A stretch of 22,825 bases of DNA from Peptococcaceae bacterium BRH_c23 (GCA_000961805.1 LADV01000167.1:1-22825); one strand, 5' to 3'. Shown: positions 1 to 7,873, counted from the stretch's first letter. The notes: a model not told the origin generated them from the sequence alone. Numbers and translations are program-made.

Positions 1-113
1 TTCTTAATTAATATGTGCATGAAAAAACAGCCTTTGGCGTCAAAAACCGTGTACATGGAGTTAAAATCAAATGTTGCACCGGTGCACCATTTGGCCTCTC
101 TTCCCCGACGGGG

Positions 114-341
114 GGAGTAACTCACTGATTTAGTCAGACATTTGAGCCACTCCCCATGGGGTACCAGCTCTTTGGTTTCCGTCAAACGCCGTCCGATCCC
201 AACGGCGTTGCCAAGCAGCATTTTGCTGCTTTGTTCCTTGATAAAGTTAACCTCGGACGGGATTTGCTCAGGCGTCCTGTTGGAAATTTCCATCCTCATA
301 CCGGCTGCCAATCCCTTTATGGAATGTCTTTTCAGATCCCG
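114..341 (-). pseudogene. DUF3102-domain protein remnant
   Basis: Reading the minus strand from about 341 down, the frame shows the DUF3102 pattern: an N-terminal stretch with NFIKEQSSKMLLGNAVGIG, then GRRLTETKELVPHGEWLKCL and a SVSYS segment. Candidate start codons are ATG at 299-297 or 293-291. The similarity stops near position 114. The frame stays open to the window edge, but what follows no longer resembles the family, which is normally longer. I read it as a truncated fragment fused to unrelated DNA. DUF3102 proteins have no firmly known function and are often found in mobile or accessory regions. The plus-strand reading frames over the same bases look like shadows. Confidence 0.6.
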
Positions 342-396
342 CTATAGGATATGCCGAGCCCCAGACAAGCGTGAGGGCTATAGCGCCAATCCACCC
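340..396 (-). pseudogene. possible EamA/DMT transporter N-terminal scrap
   Basis: The minus-strand frame through 396-340 reads WIGAIALTLVWGSAYPIAG, which resembles the first membrane helix of EamA (drug/metabolite transporter) proteins. The similarity ends directly upstream of the DUF3102 remnant, where the frame changes. It is very short, has no clear start codon or ribosome site, and is at best a fossil. Confidence 0.28.
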
Positions 397-531
397 TTGT
401 CGGATTGCCCAAAGTCTGAGTTGGATATTAAGGCGGAAAATCGTAATATTCTGGTTGCCTAAGAGAAAAAAGGGTTGGTTAGCAAGCCCTACTTAAATCT
501 AATACTCCGAGAAGCTAGTCCGTGAAAGTGT

Positions 532-744
532 TCAAATACGCATAAAGAAATAGACAATCATTAAGATTTCAGCGCTTAATTTCAAAATTGTTCCACCGAG
601 GATACCGACGAGAGTGCCAAATCCAACCCGGATTGCTTGATTTATTTCTATACCACGCACCAATTCAGCCCCGACAGCACCTAGGAAGGGACCAATTATG
701 ATACCCAAGGGTCCGAAGAAAATCAAGCCAAGGATTGTGCCGAT
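532..744 (-). pseudogene. DUF456 family C-terminal fragment
   Basis: The minus-strand frame from the TGA at 747-745 to the TGA at 534-532 encodes about 70 residues. They are rich in Gly and hydrophobic residues (FFGPLGIIIGPFLGAVGAEL, later FGTLVGILGGTILKL), a close match to the C-terminal half of DUF456 (YqgC-like) membrane proteins. Those are usually about 150-160 residues, so the N-terminal half is missing. The fragment begins in the same frame directly after the stop codon of the MCP-like gene, with no ribosome-binding site. It is therefore probably a deletion remnant and not an expressed gene. Confidence 0.6.
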
Positions 745-1572
745 TCAGATTTTTCTTCCAATGGAAACGAGATTTTGGGCTAAGTTGGTAATATTGTTGA
801 GTGACGCAGTAAGTTCAGCTATTTCGCTGACTTGCTGTTCGCTGACTATTCTCTGTTGCTTTATGGAGTCAACAAAAAGATCTATCGATTCCCTAACCCT
901 TTGAATATCTTTTTCAATCGCCGTCGATGCCGTATTAGTAGTATCCGCCAATTGGCGAACCTCATTCGCTACAATTCTGAAGCCTAGCCCATGTTCTGCT
1001 GCCCGCGCCGCCTCAATCGATGCATTAATACCTAGAATCTTACTTTTAGCGGAAATGTGCGTAATACTTTTTAGAACTCCGGCCATGTGCTCAATTTTAT
1101 GACGTACTTGCTCGGTAGAATTATCCATGCTCTTAGCATTTGCTGCAACTTCTTCACTTTCGGATGAAAGGTTCTGCGCGTAAGCATATGCAGTTTCCGT
1201 TACCTCTAGAAGTTGCTCACCCATAGATAAGAGTGAATCAAACTGCTCGGTGGAAATCACTACAGACATCGCGCCTTTGATCAGACCCTCATCTCTAATC
1301 GGTGCAGCGATTGACACATAGGGAATTTTGAATCGAGTCAGATCATTAACCTTGACAACCACGCGTTCCCCAGTATGGAGAGCTTTATAAGCACCTGATT
1401 GTTGATATTTTTCCATTAAATCGCCTTGACGGACTCCAATGTCCAGATCAGGATGAAAGGAGGTAAGCAATACTTTCTCTTTGTCTATTACGAACACTGA
1501 GACGGGTTGTTCATACCACTCTTGCAGTTCAGGGGCTAATGCAATTGCATGTTCCAATTTCACTACATCCAT
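745..1572 (-). CDS. soluble methyl-accepting-type sensor protein
   Basis: This 275-residue protein has no membrane segment. Residues 1-115 form a small ligand-binding-like domain (VSVFVIDKEKVLL, then a YVSIAAPIRDEGLIKGAMSV strand pattern). Residues 120-275 are a long coiled coil with the conserved methyl-accepting tip at about 173-213 ([20 protein letters not shown], then FRIVANEVRQLAD). The architecture is that of cytoplasmic chemoreceptor-like proteins. The coiled coil is much shorter than in a full receptor, so kinase coupling is uncertain. The AGGAGAG motif lies almost against the ATG (1572-1570), an unusually tight spacing, and the GTG four codons in is an alternative start. It has the same layout as the protein at 15414-16271 inside the methyltransferase locus. 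The ligand is unknown. Confidence 0.85.
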   Translation of the reverse strand: MDVVKLEHAIALAPELQEWYEQPVSVFVIDKEKVLLTSFHPDLDIGVRQGDLMEKYQQSGAYKALHTGERVVVKVNDLTRFKIPYVSIAAPIRDEGLIKGAMSVVISTEQFDSLLSMGEQLLEVTETAYAYAQNLSSESEEVAANAKSMDNSTEQVRHKIEHMAGVLKSITHISAKSKILGINASIEAARAAEHGLGFRIVANEVRQLADTTNTASTAIEKDIQRVRESIDLFVDSIKQQRIVSEQQVSEIAELTASLNNITNLAQNLVSIGRKI

Positions 1573-1969
1573 CTCTCCTCTACCTAATCAGATAGTCAAA
1601 GCACTTTGTAAAGTTTACAGTTGAATAGTACCAATGCAGTGTAACAATACAAAGTACGATACAAAAAACTAAGCTATAAAGTAATTGACCGACAGGAAGC
1701 TATAAATATATTGAATATTTTGATAACATTATATAGATTCTGCATTCTGGCAAAAATTCCTGCTTTACCCCTAATTCTTTATCTGAATTCAACGAACATG
1801 AAGGAATGAAAAATAAGGGAGTCTGAATGGTGGATTAGTGGCATATTGAGCTGGTAGATCAGGTAAATTGTAGTAGTCATTAGCCAATAAGTATATACTA
1901 GACTTAATTACTGCTGAGGTATGGAACAGCTTAGCGCTATAATTAAATTAAAGGGAGACTGATTTTGAC
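1573..1969. other. divergent intergenic region
   Basis: This AT-rich stretch separates divergent genes. For the rightward gene, TATAAT at 1938-1943 is a good -10 element, but I see no good -35 at 17 bases upstream. A palindrome AGTATATACT lies at about 1890-1899 and could be an operator. No coding frame or RNA gene is apparent. Confidence 0.4.
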
Positions 1970-2347
1970 ATGAATTTCGAACAAATTTACTATGCTAATA
2001 GCCAACACAAGGAACATTTCTTGGAGCTTTTAACACAAAAAAAGTCAAACGAGTCTGGCTATTATTCAGCCTATTACATACTAACTTCAACCAAGGAAAT
2101 TTGGTCCGCAACAAAAAGACATACCACTTTAGAAAAAATTGATTTTGATAAAATCTTAGAACAGGGTTTTGCGAGAAATCATAAAGCGCTTATTTTACTT
2201 GCTCAACATCTGTTCATGGCCAGCACTAGCTTTGACTTGGATCATGCTTTGGAAAGCTGGGACCAAATCAGTTACAGCGTAGCTTTGCAAGCCATTAAAC
2301 TAAGGTGGACTCTTTCGCGTGAAAGTATGGAGGATTTTCTAGAGTAA
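1970..2347 (+). CDS. small protein of unknown function (DUF6075-like)
   Basis: This 125-residue, probably soluble and mainly helical protein has no signal peptide or metal motif. Its N-terminus (FEQIYYANSQHKEHFLELL) and the central SAYYILTSTKEIW and ALILLAQHLF segments resemble, from memory, small Firmicutes proteins grouped as DUF6075, but I cannot confirm this. The GGGAG ribosome site at about 1951-1956 lies some 12-14 bases before the ATG, which is a little far. A rho-independent terminator follows at 2418-2453, so the gene is probably monocistronic. No function can be assigned. Confidence 0.6.
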   Translation: MNFEQIYYANSQHKEHFLELLTQKKSNESGYYSAYYILTSTKEIWSATKRHTTLEKIDFDKILEQGFARNHKALILLAQHLFMASTSFDLDHALESWDQISYSVALQAIKLRWTLSRESMEDFLE

Positions 2348-2417
2348 AACTGAGGCAATGATACTTAAACTATAAAGGTGCTATAAACTTAATGCCTTCA
2401 AACCTTGCCTGCCTTTG

Positions 2418-2453
2418 AAACCACAATCCTTATACAGGGATCGTGGTTTTTTT
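2418..2453 (+). terminator. rho-independent terminator
   Basis: The arms AAACCACAATCC and GGATCGTGGTTT pair with one mismatch around a short loop and are followed by a run of seven Ts. It closes the 1970-2347 gene. Confidence 0.85.
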
Positions 2454-2526
2454 CTTCGAAGTAAATAAAGACTAGGAAATTGGTGTAAATAGAGAATATT
2501 GATTAAAAGTGGTTAGTTTATTACAA

Positions 2527-2567
2527 CTCGTTATATTCCTTAAGAAGTTCTTAAGAATTATAACGAG
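2527..2567 (+). promoter_or_regulatory. 41-bp palindrome, probable autoregulatory operator
   Basis: The outer arms CTCGTTATA (2527-2535) and TATAACGAG (2559-2567) are perfect. The inside is also symmetric, giving a 41-base dyad with only two mismatched pairs plus the central base. It also contains the direct repeat CTTAAGAA twice, 11 bases apart, the spacing expected for tandem binding of OmpR-family regulators. A plausible -10 TAAGAT lies just downstream at 2575-2580. By position it should control the two-component operon. Confidence 0.7.
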
Positions 2568-2659
2568 ACTATCGTAAGATTTAGTTGATATCATTACCTA
2601 AAGCAAATAGTAGAGGGTGTGATATGATTGAACAAATCAATAGGTGGGAGTGATACATC

Positions 2660-3346
2660 ATGAATATCTTAGTTTGCGATGATGATAAAGAAATATTAGA
2701 TGCTATAAAAATCTACTTAGAATACGAAGGCTATAAAGTATTTAAGGCGTCAAATGGACTAGTAGCTCTAGAAGTTATAGAAGAGAATGAAATACATCTA
2801 GTTATTATGGATGTTATGATGCCTCAGATGGACGGCTTGAGGGCAACTATGAAGATCAGAGAGGATAAAAATATTCCTGTCATTATGCTCTCAGCAAAAT
2901 CTGAGGATACTGACAAAATAATTGGCCTAAATATGGGAGCGGACGATTATATAACTAAGCCCTTTAACCCTTTAGAATTAATTGCCAGAGTGAAGTCCCA
3001 GCTTAGAAGATATACATCACTAGGGAGCCTGGAAACCAAAAGCAATGTCTATAAAACAGGTGAGCTCCTAATCGATGATGAGTGTAAGATGGTAACGGTT
3101 GACGGCGAGGAAGTAAAACTTACTCCCGTTCAATATAAAATATTAAAGCTATTGACTGCCAATGCGGGAAGGGTATTTTCCATCGATGAAATCTATGAAA
3201 AGGTATGGAAGGAAACTCCCTTTTGTCCCGAAAATACAGTAGCAGTTCATATAAGAAAAATAAGAGAGAGAATAGAAATAAATCCTAAAGAGCCAAAATA
3301 CTTGAAGGTGGTGTGGGGAATTGGATATAAAGTGGAGAAACTATAG
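2660..3346 (+). CDS. OmpR/VanR-type response regulator
   Basis: This 228-residue DNA-binding response regulator has a receiver domain at residues 1-118, with acidic pocket D7-D9, phospho-acceptor D51 (in IMDVMMP), S78 and K100. A winged-helix output domain occupies about 130-226 and ends in the typical KYLKVVWGIGYK. The ribosome site GGTGGGAG lies about nine bases before the ATG. The gene overlaps the following histidine kinase by about 26 bases if the kinase starts at its TTG, so the pair is translationally coupled. Sequence style resembles VanR-like regulators of Firmicutes, which often respond to cell-envelope stress or antibiotics. No target gene is adjacent. The palindrome upstream suggests autoregulation. 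Confidence 0.93.
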   Translation: MNILVCDDDKEILDAIKIYLEYEGYKVFKASNGLVALEVIEENEIHLVIMDVMMPQMDGLRATMKIREDKNIPVIMLSAKSEDTDKIIGLNMGADDYITKPFNPLELIARVKSQLRRYTSLGSLETKSNVYKTGELLIDDECKMVTVDGEEVKLTPVQYKILKLLTANAGRVFSIDEIYEKVWKETPFCPENTVAVHIRKIRERIEINPKEPKYLKVVWGIGYKVEKL

Positions 3347-5399
3347 CCATGCAATGGTAACTAAGGTTATTGTCTTTATGATTGCAATACTATGTTTTAC
3401 TAGTGCCATAACAATAGTTTTAAATGTACTCTTGCATAAGGGTGATTTTAGAATTGTACTTGAAAAAAGCTATTATCTTGGGAGAGATTACTTAAGTGAC
3501 AGCTCAGAGGTCGTTAGGAACTTGAGAAGGCTAGAAAACTACCAGAGTGAGGAATACATTTTAAGCGGAGGAACTCTCCAAGAAGATCAAATTCTAAGTC
3601 AGGAAAACCAGTTGTTTAGAGAGTTTGGATACAACTCGAAGAGCTTTAATCCGAATCTAACCACTGAGGAAAATTTTCAGAAATTCAAGGAAGTTTATGC
3701 TGATAGAATTTCTCAGGTCAAAGAAGATTTAATTAAACAAGAGTTACATGACTATAATTCAACATTACAAAGATTAGGTAACTATCAAGGCATTATCTAT
3801 TATGCAAATAATGGTGAAAAAGAATTAACTAATAGTTCTAACAAAGCTAAAGATTATTTCAAATCCCATCCGTCCTATATAATATTTGAGGGCTCTAAAC
3901 AAGAGGTCTTTCCAGCAGAAATTCAAGAAAACACTCATTATTACTGGATTACATCAAGTCCTTATCAAATAGGACAACAAGACGTTATGTATATTGCTTT
4001 TACTGAGGAGTATTTAAATTCCAGGACTGCAGAATGGAAAGAAAACAAAATCTTTACGACTAATAGTCTCTATCAAATCGCAGGTTTTTTATTAGTTCTG
4101 GCAATAGCTCTGATATATCTAGTATTAGTCATCGGTAGAAAACCACATGAGGATCAAGGGGTTCATTTTAACTCTATCGACAGAATCTACAATGATTTTG
4201 CCCTTGGTACGTGTTTATTGCTGATTGTATTATGGGTTGGAGCCATGGTTGCGGTAGAGGATTTAAAAATATATGAACTAATATTTCCAATAACCGTCCT
4301 AATAGCAACCCTTGGTTTAAGATTGGTGCTATCTTTAGTAAAACATCTTAAAAACAAGACATTTATGAAGCACACCTTAATCTTTAACATCTTTGATAAG
4401 ATCTTTTATAGTGTTTTTAAATTTATCAAGGATATCTATAATACTGGAAGTGTGGCAGTAAAAGTTGTCTTAATAGTTATAGGCTATCCAATCATAGTAG
4501 CGATAACATTCTTTATGTTCCCAATCACTCTAGGAGCTGCAGCATGGATTGCCTTTAAGAAAGTAAAGGAATTCAATGCCATAAAAGAAGGGGTAAAGCA
4601 AGTAAAAGAGGGAGATATCCACTACACTATTAATCTATCTGGAGATGGGGAGTTTGCTAAACTTGCTGCAGATATTAATAGCATCACTGACGGTTTATCT
4701 AAAGCAGTCGAAAGTGAGACCAAAAGTGAACGCTTAAAAGCAGAGTTAATTACTAATGTATCTCACGATATTAGAACCCCCTTAACCTCTATTATCACCT
4801 ATGTTGATTTATTGAAGTATGAAACGGATCAGGTAAAGGCAAAAGAATACCTAGAAGTACTTGACCAGAAGTCGCAACGGTTAAAAGTATTAACTGAGGA
4901 TTTGTTTGAAGCAGCTAAGGCCTCCAGTGGAACTATACCGGTAAATTTTGAAAAAATAGATCTTGTTTCTTTAATAACCCAAGGCTTAGGTGAACTTGAT
5001 GATAAACTACAAGAGAGTAAGTTAGAATTTCGGCTAAGTCATCCTACCGATAAAGTTTACATCCAAGCTGACGGGAAATTGTTGTGGAGAGCTGTCGAGA
5101 ATCTGTTATCCAATATCTTTAAATATGCGCTTGCAGGTTCAAGAGTCTATATTGACATTATAGATTTAGGCACCGGGGTAACGCTCATCATAAAAAATAT
5201 CTCGGCCTATGAACTTAATATTTCTTCTGATGAGCTAATGGAGCGTTTTAAAAGGGGAGATGAATCTAGAAGCAGCCAAGGTAGCGGGTTAGGATTATCG
5301 ATTGCCAAAAGTCTAATAGAAATTCAAAAAGGAAGTTTTCTCATTGAAATAGATGGAGATTTATTTAAGGCAATCATCCAAATGACCAAAGTAAGTTAA
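3321..5399 (+). CDS. membrane sensor histidine kinase (VanS-like)
   Basis: This is a 692-residue sensor kinase. A membrane helix at about 14-36 is followed by an extracytoplasmic region (about 37-245). Several further helices (about 250-272, 294-312, 318-340, 378-412) come next, then a HAMP-like linker (about 420-465). H482 in NVSHDIRTPLTSI is the phosphorylated histidine. The N box (ENLLSNIFKYAL) and G box (SQGSGLGLSIAKS) are intact. The multi-helix middle section is unusual compared with a simple two-helix VanS. The start is uncertain: TTG at 3321 overlaps the regulator gene, while ATG at 3354 has GGAG about 15 bases upstream. I keep the TTG because the DIKWRN head resembles homologues as I remember them. 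Confidence 0.9.
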   Translation: MDIKWRNYSHAMVTKVIVFMIAILCFTSAITIVLNVLLHKGDFRIVLEKSYYLGRDYLSDSSEVVRNLRRLENYQSEEYILSGGTLQEDQILSQENQLFREFGYNSKSFNPNLTTEENFQKFKEVYADRISQVKEDLIKQELHDYNSTLQRLGNYQGIIYYANNGEKELTNSSNKAKDYFKSHPSYIIFEGSKQEVFPAEIQENTHYYWITSSPYQIGQQDVMYIAFTEEYLNSRTAEWKENKIFTTNSLYQIAGFLLVLAIALIYLVLVIGRKPHEDQGVHFNSIDRIYNDFALGTCLLLIVLWVGAMVAVEDLKIYELIFPITVLIATLGLRLVLSLVKHLKNKTFMKHTLIFNIFDKIFYSVFKFIKDIYNTGSVAVKVVLIVIGYPIIVAITFFMFPITLGAAAWIAFKKVKEFNAIKEGVKQVKEGDIHYTINLSGDGEFAKLAADINSITDGLSKAVESETKSERLKAELITNVSHDIRTPLTSIITYVDLLKYETDQVKAKEYLEVLDQKSQRLKVLTEDLFEAAKASSGTIPVNFEKIDLVSLITQGLGELDDKLQESKLEFRLSHPTDKVYIQADGKLLWRAVENLLSNIFKYALAGSRVYIDIIDLGTGVTLIIKNISAYELNISSDELMERFKRGDESRSSQGSGLGLSIAKSLIEIQKGSFLIEIDGDLFKAIIQMTKVS

Positions 5400-5405
5400 A
5401 TTAGA

Positions 5406-5450
5406 CAACCCAGTACCCTAGGAAGCCCTATTTCCTTGGGTACTGGGTTG
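5406..5450 (+). terminator. long hairpin after the kinase gene
   Basis: A 19-bp stem with one mismatch (CAACCCAGTACCC pairing with GGGTACTGGGTTG and beyond) surrounds a seven-base loop, starting six bases after the kinase stop codon. It is followed by As instead of Ts. It probably acts with the second hairpin at 5451-5485 to end the operon. Confidence 0.65.
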
Positions 5451-5485
5451 AAAAACAATCATGTTTCACGATACGTGTTGTTTTT
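5451..5485 (+). terminator. second hairpin with U-tract
   Basis: AAAAACAA pairs with TTGTTTTT, and inside it CATG pairs with CGTG, ending in a T run. Its A-rich left arm could let it work in both directions. Confidence 0.6.
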
Positions 5486-5508
5486 ATGAATTGTAAAGAA
5501 GATTGAAC

Positions 5509-5538
5509 AAAAAGAGTTGCCATGTGGCAGCTCTTTTT
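5509..5538 (+). terminator. rho-independent terminator upstream of padR-type gene
   Basis: AAAAAGAG and CTCTTTTT form the outer stem, TGCC and GGCA the inner stem, around an ATGT loop, with a T tract. It lies before the PadR promoter, so it shields this unit from upstream transcription. Confidence 0.7.
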
Positions 5539-5541
5539 GTA

Positions 5542-5603
5542 TTGACAAAAAAATACCGCCACGATAGTATTATGCTATGCGATATATCGCGCGGCATAAT
5601 ACT
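5542..5603 (+). promoter_or_regulatory. PadR promoter with 38-bp dyad operator
   Basis: TTGACA (5542-5547) and TAGTAT (5565-5570) are spaced by 17 bases. Overlapping the -10 is a dyad at 5566-5603. AGTATTATGC and GCATAATACT are perfect outer arms, and the self-complementary GCGATATATCGC sits at the centre; only the three-base spacers break the symmetry. An operator at the transcription start fits autorepression by the encoded PadR protein. Confidence 0.8.
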
Positions 5604-5619
5604 GAAAGCAGGTTGGAAA

Positions 5620-5931
5620 ATGTCATATACAAGTAGTCCGATGACGGAAGCAATGTATTATATACTCCTTGCCTTAATGAATCCTAATCATGGTTATCAG
5701 CTGATGGCGGCGATTGAACAAGTATCAAATGGACGTATCAAAATGGGTCCGGGAACATTGTATGGGGTTCTTACACGACTACAAAAAGATGAAATGATTG
5801 TAATATTAAATGATGATGGGCGAAGAAAAACCTACGCCATTACTGAAGATGGCAGAACCGCGCTCAATGTAGAATACAAAAGGTTAAAGGATATGATTCA
5901 AGATGGAGTAATATTAGAGGAGAGATCATAA
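5620..5931 (+). CDS. PadR-family transcriptional regulator
   Basis: This 103-residue winged-helix regulator begins SYTSSPMTEAMYYILLALMN and contains the PadR hallmarks HGYQLMAAIE, GPGTLYGVLTRL and GRRKTYAITEDGR. The same frame is open back to 5503, but that stretch contains a terminator, the promoter and the operator. The ATG at 5620 is therefore the real start, and its length matches short s-PadR proteins. Its stop codon is directly followed by the ATG of the DUF2812 gene, the usual partner of such regulators. These proteins are typically repressors of a neighbouring membrane protein or transporter and are released by toxic ligands. The ligand here is unknown. Confidence 0.92.
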   Translation: MSYTSSPMTEAMYYILLALMNPNHGYQLMAAIEQVSNGRIKMGPGTLYGVLTRLQKDEMIVILNDDGRRKTYAITEDGRTALNVEYKRLKDMIQDGVILEERS

Positions 5932-6636
5932 ATGGGCAAGTTGGTAAAAAGGCTAATGCTTGATGATATCTATGCTATTGGTCGGAATGAAAACTGGTTT
6001 TCTGATATGGCTAAAAGGGGTTTGCATTTAAAAAAAATCGGACGATTTTTTGTACACTTTGAAAGAGGAGAATCAAAGAAAACCAAGTACATAATAGATA
6101 TTATTAAGGAAAAACCCTCACAAGAACAATTAGATGTTTATCATGATTGCGGTTGGGATATTGTCACAAATATGCAAAGTTTTTATATTTTTTCTGCTGA
6201 TGAGAAGTTATGCACCTCTGAATTACATACAGATCCAATTGAGCAAGGCTTTTCCTTGTCCTACTTAAATAAACGACTAAAAATTAATTTAATCATGATG
6301 TCCATTGCAATGCTGCTATTCTTTGGCATTATGTTTAGCATGTTTATTTTAATTGATGAGCCTTTTTTATTTATGACTAAGGGTCCGTTTGTTCAGCAAC
6401 TGCTCGTTATAATTGCTGAACTATATGTTTTTTATTCCGTAATGCGAAATTATGTAGTTATTCGTAATCTTAAAAAATCTCTCTTACAGGGTAAGGCAAT
6501 TGATCACAAAGAGAACTATAGAAAAGCCCGATTGACTGGAGGTATATTAGCAGGTTTATTTTTGCCTCTGGCCTTATTAACTATTTTCATACCGTTTGTT
6601 GAAATTACCAAGAGCAAAGACTACACACTGCAGTAA
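5932..6636 (+). CDS. DUF2812 membrane protein
   Basis: This 234-residue protein has an N-terminal cytoplasmic DUF2812 domain (about 1-80: ENWFSDMAKRGLHLKKIGRF, then the WDIVTNMQSFYIF segment). Four hydrophobic segments follow at about 117-137, 152-172, 200-222 and just beyond. It starts directly after the padR-type stop codon, so the two are co-expressed. PadR-DUF2812 pairs are common in Firmicutes and the PadR protein usually controls the partner. The molecular role of DUF2812 is not established. The extreme C-terminus (VEITKSKDYTLQ) ends where the truncated export-protein reading frame begins, so its tail may have been altered by the same deletion. Confidence 0.8.
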   Translation: MGKLVKRLMLDDIYAIGRNENWFSDMAKRGLHLKKIGRFFVHFERGESKKTKYIIDIIKEKPSQEQLDVYHDCGWDIVTNMQSFYIFSADEKLCTSELHTDPIEQGFSLSYLNKRLKINLIMMSIAMLLFFGIMFSMFILIDEPFLFMTKGPFVQQLLVIIAELYVFYSVMRNYVVIRNLKKSLLQGKAIDHKENYRKARLTGGILAGLFLPLALLTIFIPFVEITKSKDYTLQ

Positions 6637-7013
6637 TTGCATTTTTAGGTAATATCCTTACAATTTGGCTAGTGATATTGATAATGGATCGTGTCAAAGC
6701 TTGGTTGCAAAAACGTAACGAGAAAAAAGGAGAAGTTGCTTCGGAAAAAAGAGGAAAACGGGCTTCTAATATATGGAATAAGTATGGTCTCCCTGGCTTG
6801 GCCCTTGTTTCTCCGATCTTAATCGGGAGTCACCTTGGTGTAATCTTGGCCATGAGTTTCGGAGGCAAACGGAAGCAGATTACTTTCTGGATGACTTTCA
6901 GTGTTCTTATTTGGGCTGTTGCGATGGGGATCGCTTCATACTATGGGATTGACTTCTTATTTAGTCAAACAGGTCGAGAAGGATTTTTGACTGACTTACT
7001 TAAAATAGAATGA
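6627..7013 (+). pseudogene. small multidrug export protein, N-terminally truncated
   Basis: The frame from about 6627 to the stop at 7011-7013 reads TAVIAFLGNILTIWLVILI, then DRVKAWLQKRNEKK, a WNKYGLPGLALVSPILIGSH segment and further helices. This matches the C-terminal part of small multidrug export proteins (Sm_multidrug_ex, COG2426), normally about 150-170 residues. The N-terminal 40 or so residues, including the usual first helix with its conserved LPxxELRG-type motif, are missing. Similarity begins at about the point where the DUF2812 frame ends. A GTG at 6672 could start a 113-residue protein, but I see no ribosome site. Probably non-functional. Confidence 0.6.
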
Positions 7014-7075
7014 TCGGAATTAATGCCGGCTAAGTCACCTGATGAACGAGGCAAAAAAATGCTTACTGTAATCAT

Positions 7076-7140
7076 TTGACAAAACAAATTTTAGAATATA
7101 GTATTTAATCTGTATATTCCTGTATACCTGTATATATAAC
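7076..7140 (+). promoter_or_regulatory. promoter and GntR operators for unit 1
   Basis: TTGACA (7076-7081) is 17 bases from TAGTAT (7099-7104). Just downstream, at 7110-7138, CTGTATA occurs three times (from 7110, 7120 and 7128). Two of these extend to near-matches of TGTATATACA: 7111-7120 at 8 of 10 and 7129-7138 at 9 of 10. The same ten-base palindrome is exact at the other two promoters of the locus. HutC-type GntR proteins bind sites of this kind, so autoregulation by the 7866-8564 protein is likely. Confidence 0.75.
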
Positions 7141-7198
7141 GCTAGATTCTAATTACAGGCAATATAAGCCAGTAAAACCCTATTGTGGAGGAAAGAGA

Positions 7199-7873
7199 AT
7201 GAGAAACAACATCAAAGAATCGTTGGTTAGCTGCGTGGAGCAGTTAGACGAAGAAAATTCAATAAGATTGGCTAAGGAAGCCTTAGATGATGGGATTGAC
7301 CCTATATATCTGCTCGATTTAATGAATGAGGGAATGAAGAGGGTAGGTATACTTTATGATTGTAGAGACTATTTTATTGCAGACTTGATCATGGCGGGAC
7401 TGATCTTTAGACAAATATTGGAACTAGAAGAAATGACTGATTTTTTTCATCGAACCTATGATAAGAAGTCGGGAAAAATCGTTATTGGAACTGTTAAAGG
7501 AGATATACACGATATCGGGAAAGACATTTTTAGGTATATGCTAGAGGCATATGGCTTTGATGTGATTGATCTTGGGGTCGATGTCTCAAGAGAAATCTTT
7601 GTGAAAAATGTCGAGAAACATAACCCGGATATTTTGGCGCTGAGTGGTGTATTAACGAGTACCGTAGATGAAATGAAAGAAGTCGTAAATTCTATGGTGG
7701 AAGCACATCTAAGGGATAAAGTTAAGATCATTATTGGTGCTAATCATCTCACACAAGATGCCTTCAGGTTCATCGGTGCGGATGGCTTTGCTACAGATGC
7801 TTCAGTAGGGGCTAAATTGTGTAGGGAATGGGTGAATGCTGGTAATGGGCAAGGAGTAGAAGGGAATGGCTGA
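7199..7873 (+). CDS. methyltransferase corrinoid protein, first copy
   Basis: This 224-residue corrinoid protein has an N-terminal four-helix cap domain (about 1-88) and a Rossmann-type cobalamin-binding domain (about 92-215). The cobalt-ligating H104 lies in GDIHDIGKDIF, and the SGVLTST loop follows. The glycine pair that lines the nucleotide tail in most relatives is GA here (IIIGANHL), and the following residues differ from the second copy at 11712. In related systems this protein takes a methyl group from MT I and gives it to MT II. It begins unit 1 behind a strong GGAGG ribosome site and overlaps the GntR gene by eight bases. No MT I gene adjoins it, so it may serve another methyltransferase or have a regulatory role. 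Confidence 0.92.
   Translation: MRNNIKESLVSCVEQLDEENSIRLAKEALDDGIDPIYLLDLMNEGMKRVGILYDCRDYFIADLIMAGLIFRQILELEEMTDFFHRTYDKKSGKIVIGTVKGDIHDIGKDIFRYMLEAYGFDVIDLGVDVSREIFVKNVEKHNPDILALSGVLTSTVDEMKEVVNSMVEAHLRDKVKIIIGANHLTQDAFRFIGADGFATDASVGAKLCREWVNAGNGQGVEGNG

Noticed and set aside
142..462. 106-residue plus-strand reading frame
   Set aside because: It has no family-like pattern and lies opposite the DUF3102 and EamA-like remnants, which do show recognisable protein motifs on the minus strand.
1888..1900. AGTATATACT as another GntR operator
   Set aside because: It differs from TGTATATACA at both ends and is far from the demethylase genes; AT-rich palindromes like this arise by chance.
2624..2653. 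Nine-codon upstream frame (MIEQINRWE) before the response regulator
   Set aside because: It has a modest ribosome site but is too short, and its end overlaps the regulator's own ribosome site. There is no sign of an attenuator.
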